A stretch of 64,000 nt of DNA from JAFGBI01 sp964480725 (GTDB lineage: Bacteria; Myxococcota_A; Polyangia; Polyangiales; Polyangiaceae), in contig CAYZQO010000014.1 of the NCBI GenBank assembly GCA_964480725.1, positions 32,258 to 96,257 of the forward strand, in the 5' to 3' direction. Positions within the stretch are counted from its first letter, which is position 1; the number at the start of each line of letters is the position of its first letter. This document shows positions 35,232 to 45,777 of the stretch, one piece after another. The position numbers and the translations under genes are program-made. The notes below the pieces were generated by a model. It worked only from the letters and a program-made list of their open reading frames with translations, ran no database searches and was not told where the DNA came from.

Positions 35232-35681
35232 ATGTTCCGCGGACAGTTCCCGCACAGCATCGACGCCAAGGGACGCGTCAGCGTGCCCGTGCGCTTTCGC
35301 GAGGCGCTGCTGCCCGAGGGACGGAGCCAGTTCGTGGTCGCGCCCGACCCGTTCGACCCCTGCCTGCACCTCTTCCCGATGCCCGCCTGGGAGGAGCTCG
35401 AGCGCAAGATCGCGGCCCTGCCCGGCCTGGACTCGCACGTCGTCCGCTTTCGGCGGCTCTACGTGTCCGCGGCCATCGAGTGCGACCTCGACCGGGTGGG
35501 ACGGATGCTAGTCCCTCCGCACCTGCGCGAGCACGCCGCGTTGGCGCGGGACGTGCTCTTCGCGGGCACCGTCTCCCGCGTGGAGCTGTGGTCGCGGGAG
35601 CGCTGGGAGGCCGCGGTTTCGATGACGCCGGCGGAGTTCGCGGAGTTCAAGCAGGCGGTGATGGAGCAGATCCGGATATGA
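35232..35681 (+). CDS. mraZ: Transcriptional regulator MraZ
   Basis: A 149-residue protein, the usual size. It starts MFRGQFPHSIDAKGRVSVP, the family N-terminus, so ATG 35232 is chosen; in-frame GTG 35220 and 35190 lie in the operator repeats. Two SpoVT/AbrB-like swapped-hairpin domains are visible: the first with the D-A-K-G-R motif, the second with ECDLDRVGRMLVPPHLREHA carrying the D-x-x-GR pair. It forms rings that bind GTGG repeats and repress the division cluster in Escherichia coli. It is the first gene of the dcw cluster and its stop overlaps the rsmH start (ATGA). Confidence 0.95.
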   Translation: MFRGQFPHSIDAKGRVSVPVRFREALLPEGRSQFVVAPDPFDPCLHLFPMPAWEELERKIAALPGLDSHVVRFRRLYVSAAIECDLDRVGRMLVPPHLREHAALARDVLFAGTVSRVELWSRERWEAAVSMTPAEFAEFKQAVMEQIRI

Positions 35682-36586
35682 CGTTACCAGCCATGGCGCT
35701 CGAGCCCGGTATCCCCTACTCGCACGTGACCGTGATGCGGTCCGAGGTGGTGCGCACGCTCGACCCGGCCCCGGGCGAGACCGTGATCGACTGCACGCTC
35801 GGGGGAGGCGGGCACGCGGAGGCTGTGCTCGAGTCCTTCGCGGGTGTGCGCTTGCTGGGCATCGACCGCGACCCGGCGGCCATCGCCGCGGCCTCGGCGC
35901 GACTCGCCCGCTTCGGCGACCGCGTCACGCTGGTGCACTCGACCTTCTCGGAGGTCGCCGCCCGGCTCGCGGAGCGGGGGGAGGGTCCGGTGGCGGCGCT
36001 GGTCGCGGACCTGGGGCTGAGCTCTGCTCAGCTCGACGACCCCACCCGCGGCATGAGCTTCCGCGCCGACGGTCCCCTCGACATGCGGATGGATCCTGAC
36101 GCGGAGGTGACAGCCCTCGACCTCATCCAGCGGCTCGGCCAGGACCAGCTCGCCGACCTCATCTACCAGCTCGGGGAAGAGAAGCGCTCGCGCCGCATCG
36201 CGAGCTGCATCCGGCAGGCCGCGCGCGCGGGCGAGCTCGCGACGACCCTCGACCTTCGGCGTGCGATCGTGCGCGCGGTCGGCCCGCGCCGCGTCGGCGG
36301 CATCGATCCGGCCACGCGGACGTTCCAGGCGCTGCGCATCGCCGTCAACGCCGAGCTGCTAGAGCTCGAGGCGCTGCTGGCGGCTGCCCCTGCGCTGCTG
36401 CGCCCGGGCGGAGTAGCGGTGGTGGTGAGCTTCCACTCACTGGAGGACCGGCTCGTCAAGCGGGCCTTCGCCGTGCGTGAAACCTGGCAGCGGCTGACGC
36501 CGAAGCCGCTGGTGGCGACGGCAGCGGAGCAGGCGGAGAACCCACGCGCGCGCAGCGCCAAGCTTCGCGCCGCGAGCCGCCTCTGA
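35678..36586 (+). CDS. rsmH: 16S rRNA m4C1402 methyltransferase
   Basis: A 302-residue protein (formerly MraW). ATG 35678 overlaps the mraZ stop by 4 nt; ATG 35693 is also possible. Signatures are SHVTVMRSEVVRTL near the start, the SAM-binding DCTLGGGGHAEAVLE, GIDRDPAA, DLGLSSAQLDDPTRGMSF, and near the end VVVSFHSLEDRLVKRAF. The enzyme adds the N4-methyl group of m4Cm1402 in the ribosomal P site. It is a standard second gene of dcw clusters although its product acts on the ribosome. Confidence 0.97.
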   Translation: MTLPAMALEPGIPYSHVTVMRSEVVRTLDPAPGETVIDCTLGGGGHAEAVLESFAGVRLLGIDRDPAAIAAASARLARFGDRVTLVHSTFSEVAARLAERGEGPVAALVADLGLSSAQLDDPTRGMSFRADGPLDMRMDPDAEVTALDLIQRLGQDQLADLIYQLGEEKRSRRIASCIRQAARAGELATTLDLRRAIVRAVGPRRVGGIDPATRTFQALRIAVNAELLELEALLAAAPALLRPGGVAVVVSFHSLEDRLVKRAFAVRETWQRLTPKPLVATAAEQAENPRARSAKLRAASRL

Positions 36587-36596
36587 GGAGCCCCCG

Positions 36597-36974
36597 GTGC
36601 GATCGCGCTCGTTCCTCCTGCTGTGGACGCTCGCGGTGGTGGCCGCGACGAGCGCGTTCGTCTTCTCGCTTGCCCTCCGGGTGCGCTCGATCGAGCTTGG
36701 CTACGAGCTCGGCCAGTCCCACGCGCGGGTGGCACGGCTGCGGGAGGTCAAGCGCGTGCTCGAACTCGAGCTCGCGAGTCACGAGACGCCCGAGCGCGTC
36801 GACTTCGTGGCGCGCTCGCTGCTCGGCATGAGCGAGCCCAGCCCGGATCGCATCCTCTCGGCGGGGCCCGAGCCCGAGGTCGACGAGGAGACCACGTCGG
36901 ACCCGGTGGCGGTCGGCCCCGGCTCCGACGAGGTCGCGCCGATTGCCCGGCGCGGGGAGGAGGCCGAGCCGTGA
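36597..36974 (+). CDS. ftsL: Cell division protein FtsL
   Basis: A 125-residue bitopic protein from GTG 36597 with a GAGGAG ribosome site ending 6 nt upstream. One membrane helix (about residues 6-26, FLLLWTLAVVAATSAFVFSL) is followed by a heptad-type helix (YELGQSHARVARLREVKRVL) and then by an acidic, probably disordered C-terminal tail of about 45 residues. Sequence identity within the family is low; the assignment rests on topology, coiled coil and position between rsmH and ftsI. FtsL works with FtsQ and FtsB to activate the FtsWI septal synthase. Its stop overlaps the ftsI start (GTGA). Confidence 0.85.
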   Translation: MRSRSFLLLWTLAVVAATSAFVFSLALRVRSIELGYELGQSHARVARLREVKRVLELELASHETPERVDFVARSLLGMSEPSPDRILSAGPEPEVDEETTSDPVAVGPGSDEVAPIARRGEEAEP

Positions 36975-39055
36975 ACAGCGCCCAGCTCGCCGGGCAGCGC
37001 GGCCGGTGGATTCGGCTCCGGATGGGCGTCCTGTGCGGGCTGCTCGCGGTGGGGCTCGGCGTCCTGGTCGCATCCGGCCACCAGCTCATGATTGGCGACG
37101 GGGCGACCTGGCGGGAGCTGGCGGAGCAGCAGCGCCAGCGCCGGCTGCACGTCGTCCCCAAGCGCGGCACCTTTTACGATCGCAACGGGAGCGCCCTCGC
37201 CGTCACCGTGGAGGTGCCCAGCGTCTCGCTCGACGCCGTGGAGTTGCTGCGGGGTGTTGCCGGCCACGAGGTGCCCGGCGTGGCGCGCGACGCGGCCAAC
37301 GCCATCGGTCAGGCCCTCGCGCTGGATCCGGCCGTCGTCGAGCGGAAGATCCTAGAGAAGCGCCGCTTCGCCTGGCTCAAGCGCCGGATCTCGGCGGAGG
37401 AGGCGGCCGCCGTGCGTGCGCTCGGCCTGAAGCGCGGCCCTGGGCAGCGGCGGATCGTCGGCCTGCTCGTGGAGGGCGAGGGGCAGCGGTTCTACCCGCG
37501 CCGGGCGCTTGCGGGGCCGCTGCTCGGGTTCGTCGCGCCCGACGGAGAGGGCAAGGACGGCCTCGAGCTCGGGCTCGACGACAACCTGCAGGGGCACGTG
37601 GAGCTGCTGCGTGGGCTCCGGGACCGGTCCGGTCGACTCCTGCTCGCCGACGGGGTGCAGGACGATCGCGCCCTGGCGGGGCACGACGTCCACCTGACGA
37701 TCGATCAGGGCATCCAGTTCACGGCCGAGCGCGAGCTCGCGGCCGCGGCGCGCACCTTCGAGGCCACCGGGGGTTCGGTGATCGTCATCGACCCACACAC
37801 GGGCGAGATCCTCGCGATGGCGAACTGGCCCGGGTACAACCCCAACGACTATCGGGTGAGCGAGCCCGAGGCGCGCCGCAACCGCTCCATCGCCGACACG
37901 TTCGAGCCCGGCTCGTCGGTGAAGATCTTCACCGTCGCGACCGGGCTCATGCACGGGGTGATCGGGCCCACTCAGCAGCTCTACTGCGAGAAGGGGACGA
38001 TGCAGGTCGACAACGTCACCATTCGCGACACGCACCCGTCCGAGTGGCTCAAGATCGCCGACGTTCTCGCCATCTCGTCCAACATCTGCGCCGCCAAGGT
38101 TGGGCTCAGCCTGGGCGGCAACCGGCTCTACGAGGGCTTCCGTCGGTTCGGGTTCGGCGAGGCCGGCGGGCTCCCGTCGCCGGGGGAGGCGTCCGGGACG
38201 TTGCGCCCGCGCGGGCGACCGTGGGTGCAGGTCGAGACGGCTTCGGCCGCGTTCGGGCAGGGGATCGGCGTCACCAACCTGCAGATGGCGATGGCGGTGG
38301 CGGCGATCGCCAACGGCGGCGAGCTGATGGAGCCGATCCTCGTCAAACGGGTGACCACCGCCACGGGCGAGGTGGTGCGAGAGAGCACGCCGCGGGTGCG
38401 GCGACGCGCCATCTCGGCCCGGGTCGCCCGTACGATGGGGGAGCTCCTGGTCGCCGTCACCGAGGGCGAGGGCACCGGCACCGAGGCCGCGATCGAGGGC
38501 TATCGCGTGGCCGGCAAGACCGCGACCGCGCAGAAGACCGATCCACGGACGGGCCGGTACTCCCTCGACGACTACATCGCTTCGTTCGTGGGCTTCGTGC
38601 CCGCGGAGAACCCGGTGGTGGCGATCGCGGTGATGGTCGACGCCCCGCGGATCGATCACGCGGGGGGCAACGTCGCGGCGCCGATCTTCCGCCGGGTCGG
38701 GGCCATGGCGCTCACCTACTATGGGCTCACCCCGCACGGGACCCGACCGACGCCGGTGGCGGAGCTCGCCCAGGCCCCGGATCCGGCGCAGGCCACCTAC
38801 GAGGCGCTGCGCCGCGCGGAGGGGCGGCCGCCGCCGGTGCAGGAGAGGGTCGTCGCGGGCAGCGTGGGCGAAGGCCAGGTCCGTCTCCCCGACCTGACGG
38901 GCTTCACGGTGCGGGAGGCCGTGCGCCAGGCGACCGAGCTCGGGGTGCGTCCCGAGGTGGTCGGGACCGGGCATTTGTGGCGGCAGACGCCCACCCCGGG
39001 GACCGTGATCTCCAAGGGAGAAAAGCTGACTTTGGTCTTCGAACCTGCCACATAG
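36971..39055 (+). CDS. ftsI: Septal penicillin-binding protein (class B PBP) with C-terminal PASTA domain
   Basis: A 694-residue protein from GTG 36971, overlapping ftsL by 4 nt. A membrane helix (about residues 18-38) is followed by the PBP dimer module (KRGTFYDRNGSALAVTVEVP). In the transpeptidase domain SSVK places the active Ser315 and Lys318, and SSN (369-371) is the second motif. The third motif is KTA (516-518, VAGKTATAQK) where nearly all PBPs have KTG or KSG. One PASTA domain closes the protein (LPDLTGFTVREAVRQATELG), which is more common in Gram-positive PBPs and SpoVD but also found in delta-group bacteria. The enzyme cross-links septal peptidoglycan with FtsW. Confidence 0.95.
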   Translation: MNSAQLAGQRGRWIRLRMGVLCGLLAVGLGVLVASGHQLMIGDGATWRELAEQQRQRRLHVVPKRGTFYDRNGSALAVTVEVPSVSLDAVELLRGVAGHEVPGVARDAANAIGQALALDPAVVERKILEKRRFAWLKRRISAEEAAAVRALGLKRGPGQRRIVGLLVEGEGQRFYPRRALAGPLLGFVAPDGEGKDGLELGLDDNLQGHVELLRGLRDRSGRLLLADGVQDDRALAGHDVHLTIDQGIQFTAERELAAAARTFEATGGSVIVIDPHTGEILAMANWPGYNPNDYRVSEPEARRNRSIADTFEPGSSVKIFTVATGLMHGVIGPTQQLYCEKGTMQVDNVTIRDTHPSEWLKIADVLAISSNICAAKVGLSLGGNRLYEGFRRFGFGEAGGLPSPGEASGTLRPRGRPWVQVETASAAFGQGIGVTNLQMAMAVAAIANGGELMEPILVKRVTTATGEVVRESTPRVRRRAISARVARTMGELLVAVTEGEGTGTEAAIEGYRVAGKTATAQKTDPRTGRYSLDDYIASFVGFVPAENPVVAIAVMVDAPRIDHAGGNVAAPIFRRVGAMALTYYGLTPHGTRPTPVAELAQAPDPAQATYEALRRAEGRPPPVQERVVAGSVGEGQVRLPDLTGFTVREAVRQATELGVRPEVVGTGHLWRQTPTPGTVISKGEKLTLVFEPAT

Positions 39056-39060
39056 GTTGC

Positions 39061-40574
<1,514 letters not shown>

Positions 40575-40575
<1 letters not shown>

Positions 40576-42011
40576 TGGCGACGCCGATCCCCGAGAACCG
40601 AGCCGCCTTCACCGCCGCGGAGGTGGCCGCGCTGACGGGCGGCGCGCTCCGGACCGGGACGGCGACGCGGGCGCAGGGGGTGGCGACCGACACCCGCGCC
40701 GCGCTCGAGGGCAAGCTCTTCGTCGCCCTGACCGGGGAGCGTTTTGACGGCCACGCCTTCGTGCCCCAGGCGATCGCCCGCGGGGCAGCCGGCGTCGTCG
40801 TCTCTCGGGAGGTGCCGGCGGCAGACCCCGCCTTCGTTGTTCGGGTCCCCGACACCCTCGCCGCCCTCGGCGAGCTCGGGCGCGCCCATCGGGCGCGCTG
40901 GGGCGGCCGGGTCGTTGCCGTTGGGGGCGCGGCGGGGAAGACGACCACGCGCGCGGTGGTGAGCGCACTGCTCGCCGCTGCCGTCGGCGACGCGGTGGCC
41001 TTCCAGCGCGGGAACCTCAACAACCTGATCGGGGTCCCGATGGTCCTGCTCGCCGTCGCGGCGCCCCAGCGCGTGGCCGTGGTCGAGCTGGGGACGAACG
41101 AGCTCGGCGAGATCCCCCGCCTGGCGAGGATCGCCGCGCCCAACGTCGCGGTGCTCACCCTGATCGCGCTCGAGCACACCGAGGGCCTCGGCGGGATCGA
41201 CGCCATCGAGCGGGAGGAGGGGGCGCTCCTCGCCGCCCTCGGGCCGGCTGGGGTCGCCGTGGGCAATGTCGACGACGAGCGCGTGCGGCGCCAGCTCGCC
41301 GCCTGCCCGGCGGGGCAGCGTGTCGGTTACGGGACCACCGACGGGGCGGGCTACCGCGTGCTCGAGCGACGGCCGGAGGGGGTGCGCGCGGCTCGCCTCC
41401 GACTGGCCCGGCCCGCGGGGGGACCCCTGGAGGTGACGACCGCGCTGCTCGGGCTCCCCGGGGCGCTGGCGGTGGCGGGGGGCCTGGCGGCCGCGGAGGC
41501 GGTGCTGGCACGACCGCTGACCGCGGCCGAGGTCGCAGCGGGGCTCGAGGGCGCCGCGGCGCGCGAGCCGGGACGGCTGGTGCCGCGGGAGCTCGCCGAC
41601 GGGACGCTCTTGCTCGACGACACCTACAACGCGAACCCCGGGAGCGTCTCGAGCTCCATCGGTGTGGCGCAAGAGCTCGCGCGGGACCGTGGCGCGCGCC
41701 TCGTGCTGGTGCTCGGCGAGATGCGTGAGCTCGGCCCGCTCTCCGTCGAGGAGCATCGCCGGCTCGGCGCGGCGCTCGCCGCGGTCGGCCCTGCGCTCGT
41801 GGTCGGGGTTGCCGGCGACGCAGTGCACCTGGTCCGCGCCGCCACCGCCGCCGGGGTGGAGGCGGCGTTCGCGGCCGACGTCGCGGTGGCGGCGGAGCTG
41901 CTGCGGCGGGGCGTGCGGGCGGGGGACGTCGTGCTGGTCAAGGGGTCGCGCGGCGTGCGCGCCGAGCGGTTGGTCGAGGGGCTCGCGGGGGAGCCAGGAG
42001 GAGCCGGATGA
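40575..42011 (+). CDS. murF: UDP-MurNAc-pentapeptide synthetase
   Basis: A 478-residue Mur ligase that adds D-Ala-D-Ala to the tripeptide. ATG 40575 overlaps the murE stop by one base. Motifs: GVATDTRAALEGKLFVALTG, GHAFVPQAIARGAAGVVVS, an ATP loop GGAAGKTTTRAV (usually G-S-N/S-G-K-T-T), AVVELGTNELGEI, a variant EHTEGLGGIDAIEREEGALL where most have AHLE-x-F-G, DDTYNANPGS and VLVKGSRGVRAE. No ddl gene is present in this cluster, so the D-Ala-D-Ala substrate must come from a ligase encoded elsewhere. Confidence 0.95.
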
Positions 42012-43138
42012 TCTACGAGCTCTTGTACCCGCTGAGCCAGGAGTTCGGGTGGGCGAGCGTGCTCAACGTGCTCCGCTACACGCCGTTCCGCGCCATCCTC
42101 GCCATCATCACCGCGATGCTCCTGAGCTTTCTGGTGGCGCCCTGGTTCATCAGCAAGCTCCGCGGCAAGCAGATCAGCCAGATCATCCGCGAGGAAGGGC
42201 CGGAGACGCACCTGGTCAAGGCGGGCACGCCGACGATGGGCGGGTCGCTCATCCTCATCAGCGCCCTGGTGCCGACCATGCTCTGGGCGGACGTGAACAA
42301 CGTCCTCGTGGTTTCGGCGGCCCTGGTCACGGCCGGGTACGGGCTCATCGGCTACCTCGACGATCGCCTCAAGATCAAGGGGCTCAACACCCGGGGCATG
42401 CCGGGGCGCTACAAGCTCCTGCTCCAGGTCCTGATCGGGGGCGTGGTGCTCGGCTACCTCTTTCTCAGCGACGAGGGGCTGCCGAGCGACTGGATCGAGA
42501 TCCGCGGGCGCCTCAGCCTGCCGTTCGCCGCCTTCGCCAAGCACCCCGTCAATCTGCCGCTGTGGCTCTATTTCCTCTTCGCCCTGTTCGTGGTGGTCGG
42601 CACCAGCAACGCCGTCAACCTCACGGACGGGCTCGACGGGCTCGCCATCGGCCCGGTGATGGTTTCGGCGAGCGTCTACTCGATCTGGGCCTACGTCGCG
42701 GGTCTGGTCGCCTTCGGGCAGCCCGTCGCCAAGTACCTCGATATCCCGGGGTTCTACGAGATGAGCGAGCTCTCGGTCTTCGGCGCCGCCCTGATCGGGG
42801 CCGGGGTGGGCTTCCTCTGGTACAACACCTATCCGGCGCAGGTGTTCATGGGGGACGTCGGCTCGCTCGCGCTCGGGGGCGGGATCGGGATGATGGCCGT
42901 CCTCACCAAGAACGAGCTCTTGAGCATGCTGGTGGGCGGGGTGTTCTTCGTCGAGGCCCTGAGCGTCATCACCCAGGTCACCTCATACAAGCTCTTCCGT
43001 AAGCGGGTCTTCCTGATGGCGCCGATCCACCACCATTTCGAGAAACAGGGGTGGGCAGAGCCGAAGATCATCGTGCGCTTCTGGATCGTGTCCGTTCTCT
43101 TGGCCCTGGTGGGTCTGGCGTCGTTGAAGCTCCGGTGA
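42008..43138 (+). CDS. mraY: Phospho-MurNAc-pentapeptide transferase
   Basis: A 376-residue polytopic membrane enzyme with about ten hydrophobic segments. It transfers phospho-MurNAc-pentapeptide to undecaprenyl phosphate, giving lipid I. Catalytic and family stretches are clear: GTPTMGGSLILIS, GYLDDRLKIK (the D-D pair), GTSNAVNLTDGLDGLAIGP, FMGDVGSLALGG and PIHHHFEKQGW. ATG 42008 overlaps the murF stop (ATGA), a sign of translational coupling. Confidence 0.97.
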   Translation: MIYELLYPLSQEFGWASVLNVLRYTPFRAILAIITAMLLSFLVAPWFISKLRGKQISQIIREEGPETHLVKAGTPTMGGSLILISALVPTMLWADVNNVLVVSAALVTAGYGLIGYLDDRLKIKGLNTRGMPGRYKLLLQVLIGGVVLGYLFLSDEGLPSDWIEIRGRLSLPFAAFAKHPVNLPLWLYFLFALFVVVGTSNAVNLTDGLDGLAIGPVMVSASVYSIWAYVAGLVAFGQPVAKYLDIPGFYEMSELSVFGAALIGAGVGFLWYNTYPAQVFMGDVGSLALGGGIGMMAVLTKNELLSMLVGGVFFVEALSVITQVTSYKLFRKRVFLMAPIHHHFEKQGWAEPKIIVRFWIVSVLLALVGLASLKLR

Positions 43139-43144
43139 GGCAGC

Positions 43145-44494
43145 GTGGAGCTCTCAGGAAAGCGGGTCGTGGTCGTCGGCTTGGGCCAGAGCGGTGTCGC
43201 CGCGGCCCGGCTGTGCCGCGCCCGCGGGGCGCACGTGGTGGCGACCGACTCGACTCCGCTGGAGTCCCTCTCCGCCGCCGCGCGGACCCTGGACGCGGAG
43301 CTTTGCGCGGGCTCCCACGTGGGGGTGCCCTTCACCACCGCGGATCTGATCGTGGTTTCCCCCGGGGTGCCGCCGCTGGCGGAGCTCGAGGCCGCCACCG
43401 CGGCCGGCGTGGAGGTGGTGGGCGAGCTCGAGCTGGCCTCCCGGTTCGTCACGGCGCCCATCCTGTGCGTCGGGGGCACCAACGGGAAGAGCACCACCAC
43501 GGTCCTGCTCGGGGGGATGCTGGCGGCGGCCTTCCCACGGGTCTTCGTCGGCGGCAATCTGGGCACGCCCCTCGCCGAGGCCGTCGGGTCGAGCTTCGAC
43601 CGCGTCGTGGTCGAGGTGTCGAGCTTCCAGCTGGAGCGCGCGCCGCGGTTGCGGCCACACGTCAGCGTGCTCCTGAACGTGACGGACGATCATCTGGACC
43701 GCTACCCCGACGCCGCCGACTACGCGCGTGCCAAGGGCAACGCCTTCGTCAACCAAACGGCCGAGGACTTCGCCGTCATCCCCCAGGACGACCCGACCTG
43801 CCGCGCGCAGGCCGAGCGGGGCGCCGCGCGTCGGGTCGGCTTCGGTCCCGGCGGGGATTTCGATCTCCGGGAGCACGAGGTGGTCGAGCGCGGCAACGGC
43901 GAACGGTACTCGCTCCGAGAGACGGCGCTCCACGGCGCCCACAACGAGCTGAACGCGGCCGCGGCGATCGCGGCCGCGCGGTCGACCGGGGCGCCGCCGG
44001 CGGCGGTGCGGGAGGGGCTGGCCGCCTTCCGGCCGCTGCCCCACCGGATGGCCCTGGTCGCCGAGGTGGATGGCGTCCGCTACTACGATGACTCCAAGGG
44101 CACCAACGTCGGCGCGTCGGTCACGGCGCTCCGCGGGCTCCCCGAGCCGCGGGTGGTGCTGATCGCGGGGGGCCGCGACAAGCTCGGCGCCTACGATGAC
44201 CTGGCGGCGGCGCTCGCTGCCCGGGGGCGCGCGGTGGTGCTGATCGGGGAGGCCGCCGATCGGATCGCCGCGGCGGTCGGGGATGCCGTGCCCGTCGCCC
44301 GAGCTGCGGACATGGCCGGGGCGGTCACCGTCGCGGCGCGGCTCGCCCGGACCGGCGACGCCGTCCTGCTGAGCCCCGCGTGCTCGAGCTTCGACATGTT
44401 TCGGAGCTACGCCGATCGCGGCGAGCGCTTCGCCGAGGCGGTGCGGTCGCTCGCGATGGCGCGCCGCGCGGTGCCTGCCGGGGGCGCGCCGTGA
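43145..44494 (+). CDS. murD: UDP-MurNAc-L-alanine:D-glutamate ligase
   Basis: A 449-residue Mur ligase from GTG 43145, 6 bp after mraY. It has a Rossmann start VVVVGLGQSGVAAARL, VSPGVPP, the ATP loop GGTNGKSTTTVLLGGML, VEVSSFQLE, LNVTDDHLDRY, LPHRMALVAEVDGVRYYDDS with K-G-T-N, and LSPACSSFDMF near the end. All are classic MurD signatures. It adds D-Glu to UDP-MurNAc-L-Ala in the cytoplasm. The stop overlaps the ftsW GTG. Confidence 0.97.
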   Translation: MELSGKRVVVVGLGQSGVAAARLCRARGAHVVATDSTPLESLSAAARTLDAELCAGSHVGVPFTTADLIVVSPGVPPLAELEAATAAGVEVVGELELASRFVTAPILCVGGTNGKSTTTVLLGGMLAAAFPRVFVGGNLGTPLAEAVGSSFDRVVVEVSSFQLERAPRLRPHVSVLLNVTDDHLDRYPDAADYARAKGNAFVNQTAEDFAVIPQDDPTCRAQAERGAARRVGFGPGGDFDLREHEVVERGNGERYSLRETALHGAHNELNAAAAIAAARSTGAPPAAVREGLAAFRPLPHRMALVAEVDGVRYYDDSKGTNVGASVTALRGLPEPRVVLIAGGRDKLGAYDDLAAALAARGRAVVLIGEAADRIAAAVGDAVPVARAADMAGAVTVAARLARTGDAVLLSPACSSFDMFRSYADRGERFAEAVRSLAMARRAVPAGGAP

Positions 44495-45777
44495 GCGCGG
44501 CCTGGGCGGGGCTGCGCGGGCTCTTCGCCCGCACCAACCGCACCGGTCCAGTCGACCCCGTCCTGGCGGCGCTGGTCATCGCGCTGATCGGCTTCGGTGT
44601 CGTGATGGTCTACAGCGCGAGCGTCATCGAGGCGACCACCGACTTCGGTGACCCCGAGTTTTACCTCAAGCGCCAGGTCATCTATGCCGCAGCGGCGCTG
44701 GGGGTGATGGGGATCGTCTCGCACATCGACTACCACAAGCTCCGGCCGTTCACCTACCCGGGCCTCGCGCTGGTCGCCATCCTGCTCACGCTGAGCGTGC
44801 TCGGGTTCGGGCACACGGGCGGCGGCGCCGCCCGCTGGCTCGCGCTTGGTCCCATCCACGTGCAGCCGTCGGAGGCGGCGAAGGTCGTCCTCATCATCTG
44901 GCTCGCGTACTCGCTCGACAAGAAGCAGGACAAGGTCAAGACCTTCTGGGTCGGTGTGCTGCCGCACCTGCTCATCGCTGGCGTGCTGATGATCCTCTGC
45001 CTGAAGCAGCCGGACTTCGGCGGCGCCGTCGTCCTGCTGGCGCTGACCTTCACCATGCTCTTCGTCGCTGGTGCGCGCCTGCACTGGCTCGTGCTCGTCA
45101 GCATGGTCGGATCGCTGGCGGGCTACTGGCTGGTTCGATTCCGGGCCTACCGCTGGGACCGAATCATGGCGTGGTGGGACATGGGGGAGCACCGTCAGGA
45201 TCTCGCCTACCAGCCCTTCCAGTCGGTGATGAGCTTCGGCTCGGGCGAGTTCGGCGGACTCGGGCTCGGCAAGGGGCTGCAGGTGCTGTACCTCCCCGAG
45301 GCGCACACGGACTTCATCTCCGCCATCATCGGTGAGGAGCTCGGCTTCCTCGGGATCCTGGGCCTGTGCACGGCGTACCTCGTCATCGTCGCGCGCGGCG
45401 TGCGCACGGCGCTGCTCGCCGAGGACGACTACGGATCGCACATCGCCTTCGGGATCTCGGTGCTGTTCGGGCTCCAGGCGCTGCTCAACCTGGGCGTCGC
45501 GATGTCGATCCTGCCCACCAAGGGGCTGACCTTGCCCTTCGTCAGCTACGGAGGGTCCTCGCTCCTGGTGAGTGCGGCGGCGATGGGGATCCTGCTCAAC
45601 GTCTCGCGGGGTCGAGTGTCGGCGCGGGTCCGCGACGGCGGTCGGAGCCGCGGGTCGGAGGTGAGCGCGGTGGTGGCGACGGCCGCGGGGTTCGGCGCCC
45701 CGGGCCCGGGGGTGGCCGCCTCGCGCGGTGGTGGTGGGCGGCGCCGTCCGGGCGCGATGGCACCAGGTGAAGCATGA
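44491..45777 (+). CDS. ftsW: Septal peptidoglycan polymerase FtsW (SEDS family)
   Basis: A 428-residue protein from GTG 44491, overlapping murD by 4 nt. Ten membrane segments are visible. SEDS signatures include MVYSASVIEA, ARWLALGPIHVQPSEAAKV, LKQPDFGGAVVLL, QSVMSFGSGEFGGLGLGKG, LPEAHTDFISAIIGEELGFLG (written in two parts by eye: the E-A-H-T-D-F-I and E-E-L-G-F motifs) and LPFVSYGGSSLL. It polymerises glycan strands at the septum together with FtsI. The C-terminal 60 residues are an Arg/Gly-rich cytoplasmic tail longer than usual. The stop overlaps murG (ATGA). Confidence 0.95.
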   Translation: MSAAWAGLRGLFARTNRTGPVDPVLAALVIALIGFGVVMVYSASVIEATTDFGDPEFYLKRQVIYAAAALGVMGIVSHIDYHKLRPFTYPGLALVAILLTLSVLGFGHTGGGAARWLALGPIHVQPSEAAKVVLIIWLAYSLDKKQDKVKTFWVGVLPHLLIAGVLMILCLKQPDFGGAVVLLALTFTMLFVAGARLHWLVLVSMVGSLAGYWLVRFRAYRWDRIMAWWDMGEHRQDLAYQPFQSVMSFGSGEFGGLGLGKGLQVLYLPEAHTDFISAIIGEELGFLGILGLCTAYLVIVARGVRTALLAEDDYGSHIAFGISVLFGLQALLNLGVAMSILPTKGLTLPFVSYGGSSLLVSAAAMGILLNVSRGRVSARVRDGGRSRGSEVSAVVATAAGFGAPGPGVAASRGGGGRRRPGAMAPGEA

